This document shows positions 17,201 to 24,573 of a stretch of 49,338 nucleotides of DNA, piece after piece. The stretch lies in the NCBI RefSeq assembly GCF_013416325.1, contig NZ_JACCGK010000026.1:1-49338 (forward strand), read 5' to 3'. The stretch comes from Vreelandella sedimenti (lineage in GTDB: Bacteria; Pseudomonadota; Gammaproteobacteria; Pseudomonadales; Halomonadaceae). A program made the position numbers and the translations under genes. The notes under the pieces are model-generated. The model had not been told where the DNA came from and made no database searches. It saw only the letters and a program-made list of their open reading frames with translations. Positions within the stretch are counted from its first letter, which is position 1. Every line of letters begins with the position of its first letter.

Positions 17201-17959
17201 TTCAAGCTCAATATCGGGTCTTTCTCGCTCAAGCTTTTCTGCTAACTGGACAAAAACGCTAGCACCTTTTTGCCAGCTAGGGTTCACAAACATTAAGCGC
17301 TTACGCTTATGTTGCTCCGCAACAAAGCTTTCCGGGGCGATGAATTTGCCTACAGGCTTTGAGAAAAAGCCCACCTCCTTACGGTACATCTCCGCCGTGG
17401 CCTGGCTGTCAGTGAGGATCAAATCCACATCACGGCACCAGTTTGATGCTTTATAGTTGCCGTTCGCTAAATAGAAGGCGACAGGAATACCGCGGTCGCG
17501 CGCCTCATTGGCAATTAGCAAATCCAGTGTTTGACCGCCGTAGAACCACACCACATCCGGCTTAAACGAATCCAGCAGGTAAAGGTACTGGTTATACCAA
17601 AGCCCCTCTTCGTGCGTCGTAAGGTGATTACGATTGTGGCTATAGCTAACCACCAATTGATGCGTTAGCGGGCCATCCTCGGCTTCAACCAATTGGTGCA
17701 GGTGAGCGTTCAGGTCTGGGAATTGCTCCTTGAGTCCCCCCATGCCCTTGGTGTTATCGAATACCGTCGCTCCCAGCACCTGAACTTCATAACCCCGAGA
17801 CGTAAGTTGCAGCAGCATTTGACGCACGGTCATGCTGGCTCCGCTCGAGGTATCCAGTAGACAGAAAGGATTGGCCCAAAGTATGCGGGATTTGCGCTTT
17901 TGGGTAGCAGATGTGGAGGTGTTCTTAACCATGAAGCGGCTCACAAGAAAGGATGACAA
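14219..17959 (-). CDS. Giant multi-module glycosyltransferase (GT4 / FkbM-like / GT-A / FkbM-like)
   Basis: This 1246-residue protein has four parts. Residues 25-412 are a GT4 glycosyltransferase (PSLWWESSGRILAEAML, NRGGMPEMIGDAG). Residues about 484-728 resemble the second half of an FkbM methyltransferase fold (FGIVAFDPA, LLGDGKAATLHAC, NLDWLILDEL). Residues about 780-1020 are a GT-A type domain with ATADDDIYYEPRWL around 864-877. Residues about 1033-1242 repeat the FkbM-like part (MLGDGRPSNYYVC, KFDWLYIDNL). Neither copy keeps a clear SAM-binding loop, so methylation is doubtful. Size and position next to fliC recall the Fgt1/PA1091-type flagellin glycosyltransferases of Pseudomonas. Start is a TTG at 17959 with a TAGG-like site; ATG at 17932 is an alternative. 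The end of the gene, covering the second FkbM-like copy, is much more AT-rich than its beginning (17 of 60 bases G/C at 14221-14280 against 34 of 60 at 17041-17100). Confidence 0.85.
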   Translation of the reverse strand: MSSFLVSRFMVKNTSTSATQKRKSRILWANPFCLLDTSSGASMTVRQMLLQLTSRGYEVQVLGATVFDNTKGMGGLKEQFPDLNAHLHQLVEAEDGPLTHQLVVSYSHNRNHLTTHEEGLWYNQYLYLLDSFKPDVVWFYGGQTLDLLIANEARDRGIPVAFYLANGNYKASNWCRDVDLILTDSQATAEMYRKEVGFFSKPVGKFIAPESFVAEQHKRKRLMFVNPSWQKGASVFVQLAEKLERERPDIELEVVEARADWPAVLRETTRKMGEQRSALSNVVVTPNTSDMRGPYSRARVVVAPSLWWESSGRILAEAMLNGIPALITNRGGMPEMIGDAGIAFDFPAACYKEPYQQLLSDDELQPLVDAVISLFDDEALYQSYVDRAWQVGKEKHHLDRATDRLLTALTPLVRQQAGNKDFAITQKKRHRQRLACQLSNKPEFKVDNSLQQLISAKSGAKQANEPQSNRLWLTDNFTWQVKGKIMVLDNRASLIKSGLADQMVATKAFGIVAFDPASEVKDAKQYEGSDYIQLFQHALLGDGKAATLHACVAPEMTSTLTPLPAEKLPKRHHLGAKPLAEIPINTVALDSIDGLGNLDWLILDELSDAMAVLEHGKKALTDTLLIQARVAFQLTHEKQPNLAELQHWASRNGFRFYRFHNISHYSHLPKKLSAHTACATEQESGDVLFLPSHERMAILSEKERMKLAFILSAGFAAHDVAFDLIAEVSQDKALEFLEAQEFLPKSPSQNGSSISTIEDLKATVAKAPLSLIKANHSLPGHLVVSLTSYKARFDNLHLTLRSLLLQEMCPDLLILWIAEDEKADLPEAVWQLEQYGLNIQFCEDIRSYKKIIPTLQSYPESFIATADDDIYYEPRWLTKLLENWDGNNKTVVAHRAHKILLKQNNKPLPYRKWKWEIDENEVIDGKIVPTGCGGVLYPPHVFHSEVTDTSKFMELCPSADDIWLYWMASLNGAKAKRSNYTFQLIEWPNEEGASLWKENIHGGGNDQSIKAILDEYGCPWEKPIKIISELAKGIKVLAFTNDVSSLVVISHGVGSLIRIWPFETPPTNEIKNIDIMPKIMLGDGRPSNYYVCENPAYNSMLQPFSEEKINLLQQIPVNTVTLNEFSSFSKFDWLYIDNLCDLDNILSYADQALREVSIIQVKVFLGKTHKRQCSIIDIVKNFTTLGFRLITMHGMVKPKHENYRLRFSENARNLDLIFIPTAKFMSAEKQEKIKYILNELIGFQGS

Positions 17960-18093
17960 TGTACCTAGAATACTGCGCTAGTGCTGCAAGCAAAGGCGTG
18001 AATGCGCCGATATTTAAGTAGCTGTTCTCGCGATCAGGCTCGATAAGAGGCTGGAACATTCTTAAGAGCCTAATTTTTAACGCAACACTTAAC

Positions 18094-18121
18094 GACAAAA
18101 AACGGGGCCAGTTGGCCCCGT
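18094..18121 (-). terminator. Terminator of fliC
   Basis: On the minus strand an 8-bp stem ACGGGGCC / GGCCCCGT with a 4-base loop is followed by TTTTTGTCG. This is a classic intrinsic terminator 35 bases after the fliC stop. It limits readthrough into the giant glycosyltransferase gene, which would then need its own promoter in 17960-18093. Confidence 0.88.
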
Positions 18122-18155
18122 TGTTACTTTCATTTGAAGCTTAGCCGCTAAGCTA

Positions 18156-18998
18156 TTAGCCCAGTAGAGACAGTACAGACTGCGGCGTCTGGTTGGCCTG
18201 TGCCAGCATAGAAGTACCGGCCTGCTGAAGAATATTAGCACGCGTCATATTCGACACTTCTACCGCGTAGTCGGCATCTTCGATACGCGAGCGTGCTTCA
18301 GAAAGGTTAGTGTTAGTTGTGGCTAGGTTATCAATTACCGAGTCAAAGCGGTTAAGCGTCGCACCAAGAGTGGCACGCTCAGTGTCGAGGGTCTCAACAG
18401 CATCATCAACAGCGGTGATCAAAGCTTGGAAGTTGGCATTAGTGCCACCAGCGCCAGATACGGCGGCAGCTGCACCACTAACACCAAGGTTGACGGAAGT
18501 CGCATCAAAAACACTGACTGAAATAACATCATTGTCTGTGGTGTTGGCGCCGACCTGGATACTTAAATCAGCACCGCCACCGCTGGCCAACAGATCAGTG
18601 CCGTTGAAGTTTGTACTTCCGGCAACACGGTCAATTTCTGCGATACGCTCGTTGATTTCGGTAGTAATGGCTGCACGGTCTTCTTCAGTGTTGGTGTCGT
18701 TGGCACCCTGTACCGCTAACTCACGAATACGCTGAAGGTTGTCGTTTACTTGGTCGAGGCCGCCTTCCATGGTCTGCACCAGGGAGATACCATCGCTCGC
18801 GTTACGGCTAGCCTGATCCATACCTTTGATCTGGGCAGACATTTTGTTGGCGATGGCTTGACCAGCAGCATCGTCAGAGGCGCTGTTGATGCGCAGGCCA
18901 GAAGACAAACGCTCTTGCGCTTTGGCCAGCATAGACTGAGAGTTGGACAGGTTGTTCTGGCCAATCAGGGCCGTAATGTTAGTGTTGATTACAGACAT
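18156..18998 (-). CDS. fliC: Flagellin
   Basis: This 280-residue flagellin builds the filament. The N-terminal D0/D1 helices (RLSSGLRINSASDDAAGQAI) and the C-terminal helix (SRIEDADYAVEVSNMTRANI, then QQAGTSMLAQANQ) are intact. The central variable region is short (about residues 140-185) and rich in Ser, Thr, Ala and Gly, so there is no large D2/D3 domain; it offers possible O-glycosylation sites. GAGGAG lies seven bases before the ATG. A sigma-28 promoter at 19068-19094 and a terminator at 18102-18121 make it a monocistronic FliA-dependent gene. Export is by the flagellar type III system and needs no signal peptide. Confidence 0.97.
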   Translation of the reverse strand: MSVINTNITALIGQNNLSNSQSMLAKAQERLSSGLRINSASDDAAGQAIANKMSAQIKGMDQASRNASDGISLVQTMEGGLDQVNDNLQRIRELAVQGANDTNTEEDRAAITTEINERIAEIDRVAGSTNFNGTDLLASGGGADLSIQVGANTTDNDVISVSVFDATSVNLGVSGAAAAVSGAGGTNANFQALITAVDDAVETLDTERATLGATLNRFDSVIDNLATTNTNLSEARSRIEDADYAVEVSNMTRANILQQAGTSMLAQANQTPQSVLSLLG

Positions 18999-19067
18999 GT
19001 GTGTGCTCCTCGAAGATTAACTGGCCTTTTGGCCTGCTTAGCGGCGCTTGCGTCGCCGTTATATTAA

Positions 19068-19094
19068 TTAACGGCAGGCCTACCAAATTCTTTA
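19068..19094 (-). promoter_or_regulatory. Sigma-28 (FliA) promoter of fliC
   Basis: TAAAGAAT, 11 bases, then GCCGTTAA on the minus strand, close to the consensus TAAAGTTT-N11-GCCGATAA with exact spacing. It lies about 70-96 bases before the fliC ATG. Confidence 0.88.
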
Positions 19095-19170
19095 GAAAAA
19101 ATTACGCTTTTTTATGTAATTCACTGTAACTACTTCAACTAACCTCTCAACTGCGTTCTGAACGACTTTC

Positions 19171-20523
19171 TTAATTGCTATTCTGCATATTGCTCAGCAT
19201 GCTGAACTGCTGGGAGAGATAGCTGCTCATGGAGTTCATTTGGGCGATCAAGCCATCTAACTGCCCAAACTGCTTGCGGTAGCGCTCGACGCTCCGCTCA
19301 ATACTGCTTTCCATACGCAGCTTGCGCTCTTCCAGGCTGTCTACCCTTAGCTCGGCGCTATTAACCGAGCTTTGAATAATGCCATCTTCCTCAGTAATTG
19401 CTTCAAGCGTTGCATTTAAGCGCCCTGCAAAGCCGCCTTCTTCCGTGTCACCCGCAAAAAAGGAGGATAACTCCTCAGGGTTGTTAGCGATGGCATCGTC
19501 TAACTTATCCTCATCAACTGTTAGACGTCCACGCTCATCAATGGCAATACCCAACTGAGAAAGTCGTGAAATATCGCCTGTTCCGAGGTTGTCAGTGATA
19601 TCCCGACGTAGACGGTCTTCAATGGTACGAACAGTGCGGTCGCCCACTAGCTCGCCGGATGTTTCACCTTCCCCGTTGTATGCGGTCATTCGGCCAACGG
19701 TGGATTTCATTTCGTTGTAGTTACTAACGAAGTCGTCAATAGCTTCTCTCAGCGACGCTTCATCACGCTCGATTACCAGCGTAACGGGGTCACCAGAAGC
19801 CGCCGTGAGGTCGAGCGTTACGCCTTGAATAGCCTCTTCAACGCGGTTGGTTTTACTGGTGATAGCAATGCCATTAACATTCAGCTCAGCGTCCTGACCT
19901 GAGCGCTGGGTGGCTGCATCCATGGTCAGCGATGCCAAGCCTGAGAAGCCCTCCAGTGAAGCATCTTGGCCCGTCTCTTTTGAGCTCAGCGCTAAGCGGT
20001 ACCCAGTGCCGTCATTCACGATAGAAGCGGTGACGCCAGACTCTTTATCCGCGTTAATTTGGTCACGGACATCCGCCAGCGTACTGCCTGCTGAAATAGT
20101 CACGTCGTAGCTTGTTTGGGTACCGCCAGCACCAAAATCAAGCGTAAGGGTTGTATCAGTTGCTGTTAGCTCCTGGTCTAGCGCCACGCTATTAGAAGCA
20201 GCGCTGCCTGCGCGAGCCAGTTGGGTAACGGTTACTTCATAGCGCCCGGCATTCGCGGTTTCGCCTGCTGTCGCCAACACGCCATCGCCAGTTACGGTGC
20301 TTGTTTGCTGCTTAAACGTAGATGCTTCATTCAATGCAGCGATAGAGGTTTGCACCCTATCCATTGCTGATTGGAGGCGCCCATAAGCAGATATTTTAGT
20401 TTTCTGAGCACTTTGCTGCTCTAGAATAGGTACAAGCTTTTGGCGTTCTGCCGCTTGAAGCTGATCCACCAAACCTGAAAGATCCAACCCAGAACCTACA
20501 CCGAGTGCTGTGATCGATGCCAT
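19171..20523 (-). CDS. fliD: Flagellar filament cap protein FliD
   Basis: FliD caps the growing filament and folds flagellin subunits at its tip. The 450-residue protein opens MASITALGVGSGLDLSGLVDQL, the family signature, has ELNVNGIAITSKTNRVEEAI in the middle (the hook-associated IN-type motif) and ends with a helical region QMNSMSSYLSQQFSML. The ATG at 20523 has AAGGAA seven bases upstream; the ATG three codons earlier would leave no room for that site. A consensus FliA promoter lies at 20568-20594. It is one of two adjacent fliD genes. Confidence 0.96.
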   Translation of the reverse strand: MASITALGVGSGLDLSGLVDQLQAAERQKLVPILEQQSAQKTKISAYGRLQSAMDRVQTSIAALNEASTFKQQTSTVTGDGVLATAGETANAGRYEVTVTQLARAGSAASNSVALDQELTATDTTLTLDFGAGGTQTSYDVTISAGSTLADVRDQINADKESGVTASIVNDGTGYRLALSSKETGQDASLEGFSGLASLTMDAATQRSGQDAELNVNGIAITSKTNRVEEAIQGVTLDLTAASGDPVTLVIERDEASLREAIDDFVSNYNEMKSTVGRMTAYNGEGETSGELVGDRTVRTIEDRLRRDITDNLGTGDISRLSQLGIAIDERGRLTVDEDKLDDAIANNPEELSSFFAGDTEEGGFAGRLNATLEAITEEDGIIQSSVNSAELRVDSLEERKLRMESSIERSVERYRKQFGQLDGLIAQMNSMSSYLSQQFSMLSNMQNSN

Positions 20524-20567
20524 GGGGCTCATTCCTTATAAGAAGTAGAGAGAGGTGTCTAGGTAAT

Positions 20568-20594
20568 TTATCGGCTGCGGAGGAACAAACTTTA
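20568..20594 (-). promoter_or_regulatory. Consensus sigma-28 (FliA) promoter of the proximal fliD
   Basis: TAAAGTTT, 11 bases, then GCCGATAA on the minus strand. This is a perfect match to the FliA consensus, 45-71 bases before the fliD ATG. Confidence 0.93.
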
Positions 20595-20636
20595 GAGGTA
20601 ATGCCTTTTTTAAGCTGTTTTTAAAGCATTGCAAAG

Positions 20637-20665
20637 AAAAATGCCCAACACATAGTGCCGGGCAT
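20637..20665 (-). terminator. Terminator of the distal fliD
   Basis: On the minus strand ATGCCC / GGGCAT form a 6-bp stem with a 13-base loop, followed by TTTTCTTTG. It lies about 40 bases after the stop of the distal fliD and separates it from the promoter of the proximal copy. Confidence 0.7.
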
Positions 20666-20703
20666 CTTGTAAACTATTAATTTAGCTAGCTTATCAGGTT
20701 AAT

Positions 20704-22053
20704 TTAACTTTGCTGATCAAGCACTGCAAACTGCTGGGTCAGATAAGCACTGGTTGAGTTCATTTGCGCTACCATGCTGTCCATCGCTTGGAACTGCGTT
20801 CTATAACGGTCTACAGTTTGTTCGATACGGCTTTCAGTGGTCGTAAAACGTTCTTCTAACGAAGCATAGCGCCGTTCAGATGAATCAACAGCACTTTCAA
20901 GGCGGCCACCTGTTCCTACCAAGCTTTCAAGCGATGTGGCGATTTGCCCTGCCATGCCACCCTCTTCGCTATCGCCTGCAAAAAAACTGGCTAGCTGATC
21001 TGGCTGATTAGCAACAATGCTATCTAACTTATCTTCGTCAATCTCCAGCTTGCCGTCTACTTGAAGCGAAATGCCTATATCCGACAACACGCTAAAGCCA
21101 TCGCCGCCGACAACACTGCTAATTGTTTGACGAAGCTCTCGCTCAACCGCACGAGTCGTGGCATCGGCGTTCAATCCCGCCGCCTGCCCAGTCTCTTCAT
21201 CAAACGCTGTCAAACTGGTAATGGTGTCCTTGAGCGTGTTGAAGTCATCAACAAAGGCCGTGACCTGCTCGCGGATAGCTTCACTATCTTGCTCAACGCT
21301 GACTGTGCTTGTCGCACCCGCCTCAGATAAGTTCAGGGTAATGCCTTGAATAGCGCCTTCCACTTGATTGGTAGGGCTAACAATGTCAATTCCATTGACG
21401 TTAAACTCTGCATCCTGACCCGCTTGAACTACCTGGGCATCAGTCGTTTGTACATCGCCCGCAAGAATGCCTGAAAAGTTTGTGCTTTGAATGCTCGCGT
21501 CCGCACCCGTTTCCGTCGAATTTACTGCAAGACGATACCCTTCACCGTCGTTGATAATAGAGGCGCTTAAGCGGCCATCACTCTGTTGATTGATAGCATC
21601 ACGCATATCTTCAAGGGAACTGCCATCGGCAATGGTAATGGGATCCATAGCTCCGTCAGCAAGAGTAAAGGTTAATGACTGCTCCCCAGTCACTATGCTT
21701 TCGTCTGCTGTTTCCAAACGCTCTGTTACTAGGCTACTGGCTGTAGCTAACTGGCCGACCTGTACTTCGTACTGACCTGGCTGGGCCTCATTGCTGCTGA
21801 CGGCCCCAACGGCGCTACCCTCGACATTGGTCGTCAGACTTTCGAATGACGACCCGTCATTGAGGGCTTGAGCAGAATTTTGAAACTGTTCAAGCGCACT
21901 TTTAAGCTGACCGTAGGCAGATATTTTCGTATCTTCGGACTGAATCTGCTGCGCGATGGGCTCAAGCTTTGCTTGTTCTGCTTCCTTCAATTGATCCAGC
22001 AAGCCATTCAGATCCAAGCCAGAACCAATGCCTAATGATGTAATAGCAGCCAT
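20704..22053 (-). CDS. fliD: Second flagellar cap protein FliD
   Basis: This 449-residue FliD paralogue has the same start (AAITSLGIGSGLDLNGLLDQL, one Met before), the same middle motif (EFNVNGIDIVSPTNQVEGAI) and the same helical end (QMNSTSAYLTQQFAVL) as its neighbour, but the two have clearly diverged in between. An AAGG-type binding site lies about eleven bases before the ATG. Only a degenerate FliA promoter is visible upstream. It looks like an intact reading frame. A reasonable idea is that it once capped filaments of the second flagellin, now a pseudogene at 3852-5304; this is inference. Confidence 0.94.
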   Translation of the reverse strand: MAAITSLGIGSGLDLNGLLDQLKEAEQAKLEPIAQQIQSEDTKISAYGQLKSALEQFQNSAQALNDGSSFESLTTNVEGSAVGAVSSNEAQPGQYEVQVGQLATASSLVTERLETADESIVTGEQSLTFTLADGAMDPITIADGSSLEDMRDAINQQSDGRLSASIINDGEGYRLAVNSTETGADASIQSTNFSGILAGDVQTTDAQVVQAGQDAEFNVNGIDIVSPTNQVEGAIQGITLNLSEAGATSTVSVEQDSEAIREQVTAFVDDFNTLKDTITSLTAFDEETGQAAGLNADATTRAVERELRQTISSVVGGDGFSVLSDIGISLQVDGKLEIDEDKLDSIVANQPDQLASFFAGDSEEGGMAGQIATSLESLVGTGGRLESAVDSSERRYASLEERFTTTESRIEQTVDRYRTQFQAMDSMVAQMNSTSAYLTQQFAVLDQQS

Positions 22054-22145
22054 AAAACCAATGCCTTTTCTGAATACATGTAGCTACGATTCGCGTTCCT
22101 TCATTAAGCAATACGCAGCACTATTTTTAATACGATTACCTTAAA

Positions 22146-22172
22146 ACCTCGGCTAGGTGAAGAATAACTTAA
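22146..22172 (-). promoter_or_regulatory. Degenerate sigma-28-like promoter of the distal fliD
   Basis: TTAAGTTA, 11 bases, then GCCGAGGT on the minus strand. Spacing is exact, with 6 of 8 matches in the -35 and 5 of 8 in the -10. It lies about 93-119 bases before the ATG. It may be a decayed or weak FliA promoter. Confidence 0.4.
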
Positions 22173-22271
22173 ATATTCCTCTTCTTTTTTTGTGCCAAGA
22201 CGTTATTTCAAGTAATAAAACGTAACAGTCATCGCCAATTAATGAGAAAATCACAATAATAGATTCCTCTT

Positions 22272-23597
22272 TTAGCTGCTCTTCCGCCCGACCCCAATGT
22301 AACGCAGTCCCGCTTCTTTAACGGCACTTGGCGTGTACAAATTACGCCCATCGATGACGACTTTTTCAGCCAACTGGTCGGCTAGCCAATCAAAATCGAC
22401 ACTGCGAAACTCCTTCCACTCGGTGCAGATAACCAAAGCATCGGCACCTTTCACTGCCTGAATCCGGTCGCCTGCCAGCATCAGGTCATCCCGCTCCCCG
22501 TAAATGCGGCGGCATTCTGCCATGGCTTCGGGATCAAACGCCTGCACCTTGGCGCCCGCTTGCCAGAGTGCTTCCATTAACGTACGGCTTGGGGCTTCAC
22601 GCATATCATCCGTGTTGGGTTTAAAGGCCAAGCCCCATACTGCAATGGTCTTACCGCTTAGATTGCCTAAGTTATCTTGCAGTTTTGTGAACAGGGTATG
22701 CTTTTGGCGTAAATTCACTGACTCGACGGCGCTGAGCAGTTCCGGCGTATAGCCTAATTGGCGCGCGGCACGCTCTAACGCCTGGACATCTTTGGGGAAG
22801 CAGGAGCCGCCGTAGCCGCAGCCTGGGTAGATAAAGTGGTAGCCAATGCGGGGGTCGCTGCCAATCCCTCGGCGCACGTCTTCAACGTCCACTTCGAGCC
22901 GTTCGGCAAGATTGGCAATCTCGTTCATAAAGCTGATTTTGGTAGCGAGCATGGCATTGGCGGCATACTTGGTCAGCTCGGCAGCCCGCACGCTCATAAA
23001 CATCAGCTTTTCGTGGTTGCGGTTATAGGGGGCGTAGCACTCTTGCATATGCGCTTTCACCCGCTCGCTTTCCGTACCAACGATAATCCGCGCGCCACGG
23101 GTAAAGTCTTCGATCGCCGCCCCCTCCTTCATAAACTCAGGGTTCGAACACACATCGAACGCGAGTGATGCACCGCGCTGTTCGAGCACATCGCTGATAA
23201 CGGTGTGGACTTTTTCCGCGGTACCCACCGGCACGGTAGACTTATCAATCACCAGCTTATAGCTATCCATATGCTGGCCGATCGTGCGCGCCACCTCTAG
23301 CACATAGCGCAAGTCGGCACTGCCATCTTCATCGGGTGGCGTTCCCACGGCGATAAACAGCAGTTCGCCATCAGCTACCGCCTGGGCAGCGTCGGTAGTA
23401 AAGCGTAAACGGCCAGCCGCCACGTTGTGAGCAACGATAGTGCTTAGCCCTGGCTCAAAGATCGGCACCTCTCCGCCATTAAGCTGATCAATCCGCTCAG
23501 CGTTAACATCCATACAGGTGACTTGATGGCCGACATCGGCTAAACAGGCGCCTGCAACAAGGCCGACATAACCGGTTCCGAATACACTGATATGCAT
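22272..23597 (-). CDS. ugd: UDP-glucose 6-dehydrogenase
   Basis: Ugd oxidises UDP-glucose to UDP-glucuronate with two NAD+, supplying acidic sugars for polysaccharides. The 441-residue protein has the NAD-binding GTGYVGL at residues 7-13, PEF at 153-155, the catalytic Lys210 and Asn214 in ELTKYAANA and the catalytic Cys266 in GCGYGGSCFPKD. All key residues are present and the length is normal. The binding site before the ATG is weak. It is a single gene between the fliD region and a divergent small gene; a link to the nearby glycan genes is possible but no transcript joins them. Confidence 0.97.
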   Translation of the reverse strand: MHISVFGTGYVGLVAGACLADVGHQVTCMDVNAERIDQLNGGEVPIFEPGLSTIVAHNVAAGRLRFTTDAAQAVADGELLFIAVGTPPDEDGSADLRYVLEVARTIGQHMDSYKLVIDKSTVPVGTAEKVHTVISDVLEQRGASLAFDVCSNPEFMKEGAAIEDFTRGARIIVGTESERVKAHMQECYAPYNRNHEKLMFMSVRAAELTKYAANAMLATKISFMNEIANLAERLEVDVEDVRRGIGSDPRIGYHFIYPGCGYGGSCFPKDVQALERAARQLGYTPELLSAVESVNLRQKHTLFTKLQDNLGNLSGKTIAVWGLAFKPNTDDMREAPSRTLMEALWQAGAKVQAFDPEAMAECRRIYGERDDLMLAGDRIQAVKGADALVICTEWKEFRSVDFDWLADQLAEKVVIDGRNLYTPSAVKEAGLRYIGVGRKSS

Positions 23598-23688
23598 GAC
23601 TTATTAACTCGCTAAAATACGTGGTAGCGAGCGTAGCACATTGACCTACCGTTGATGAGTTCAATAGTGGGAGATTCCCTCTAAGCTA

Positions 23689-23723
23689 TAGACCTTGGTC
23701 TAACATCGACTTTGGTTTATAAT
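23689..23723 (+). promoter_or_regulatory. Promoter with overlapping palindromic operator
   Basis: A perfect -10 TATAAT (23718-23723) lies 17 bases after TTGGTC (23695-23700). The -35 half lies inside the inverted repeat TAGACC-TT-GGTCTA (23689-23702). The palindrome is a likely site for a repressor or an activator of the small gene at 23770; the regulator is unknown. Confidence 0.6.
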
Positions 23724-23769
23724 GCGCTGCAACAAGCCCGACTTGGTGCTGACCGCAGGAGAACATGCT

Positions 23770-24141
23770 ATGACTCCGAAACTTATGATTTCAGAACCTA
23801 TGCCTCCAGAACTGACGCAAGAACGCTCTGCTCCAGCGTCTTATGGGCCATCGACCGCCGCAAACGTTCAACGTAGCCTTCGCCAGTGTTTATCGATTGC
23901 CGCTGAGCTGCTCTACGACAATGGCCATGTACTTGAAACTATTACCTTGCCTCAACGCGGTTTAGCTCAGCGTGAATTGCTCACACTTTGTGCTGCAGCA
24001 CCCACCTGGGCAACCTGCCAGAAGGTCATGGAAGCCAGTGAAGCAGCCACTTTCAATGAGTATGGCCGCTTTGTTTTGACCCGTCTCGGCCGTGAAATTA
24101 TGTTTGATATGTTCGGTCAGGGGGCTGCTGATTGCGCTTAA
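23770..24141 (+). CDS. Small conserved-looking hypothetical protein
   Basis: The ATG at 23770 gives 123 residues and has AGGAG eight bases upstream; the frame extends back to 23722, where the TATAAT box lies, so that start is excluded. No membrane segment or signal peptide is visible. The body is a mostly helical stretch (RSLRQCLSIAAELLYDNGHV) followed by WATCQKVMEASEAATFNEYG. I do not recognise the family. A strong promoter with a palindromic operator and a strong terminator frame it as a single regulated gene. Confidence 0.7.
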   Translation: MTPKLMISEPMPPELTQERSAPASYGPSTAANVQRSLRQCLSIAAELLYDNGHVLETITLPQRGLAQRELLTLCAAAPTWATCQKVMEASEAATFNEYGRFVLTRLGREIMFDMFGQGAADCA

Positions 24142-24194
24142 CATATGCTGCTGTCACGCATTGCTTATCAAAAGAGCTAATAAAAGATGCTCAT

Positions 24195-24236
24195 AAAAAA
24201 ACCGCCCATAAGCGAAAGCTTTTGGGCGGTTTTTTG
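24195..24236. terminator. Bidirectional intrinsic terminator
   Basis: A long hairpin ACCGCCCA / TGGGCGGT, extended by AAGC-GAAA-GCTT in the loop, is flanked by A7 on the left and T6 on the right. It ends the plus-strand gene at 24141 and the minus-strand small gene at 24299. Confidence 0.93.
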
Positions 24237-24298
24237 CTTGGTCTTGTTCTTCAGGCTCGTTTTTAGAGCTTGGCTCTATAAGACCTAATTCTGTTAGC

Positions 24299-24373
24299 TT
24301 AGCGCAGGCCGAGCATCGACAGAATGAACAGCACAACCACGATAAGACCAATAATGTAGATAATATTACGCAT
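24299..24373 (-). CDS. 24-residue single-pass membrane peptide
   Basis: The minus strand encodes a 24-residue peptide starting MRNIIYIIGLIVVVLF and ending GLR, almost entirely one hydrophobic helix with an Arg near each end. AAGGAG lies seven bases before the ATG and a strong terminator follows about 63 bases after the stop. I recall similar short Arg-capped helices in gammaproteobacterial genomes, but no function. It is a real gene by its signals, although a longer overlapping frame in another phase is spurious. Confidence 0.65.
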   Translation of the reverse strand: MRNIIYIIGLIVVVLFILSMLGLR

Positions 24374-24573
24374 AGGGCACTCCTTGCTTATTGCGTTTTA
24401 GAGAAATCAAAGGCTTGCTTACCCATTAGCCAACACCTCCATCCTAGCAGGCTTTTTCTGCTTTTGCGTAATGTCGCTGCATTCCCCTTTTAGAAAGTGG
24501 CTGTGCTATCTGCTGTGGAACCTCTGCTACTTCTAAACCTCGAACCTTTGCCACTTATACCGAAGGTGTTGCG

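Noticed and set aside
24154..24351. 65-codon minus-strand frame over the terminator and the small membrane peptide
   Set aside because: It runs through a strong terminator hairpin and lacks an RBS; the 24-codon frame in another phase has all the signals.
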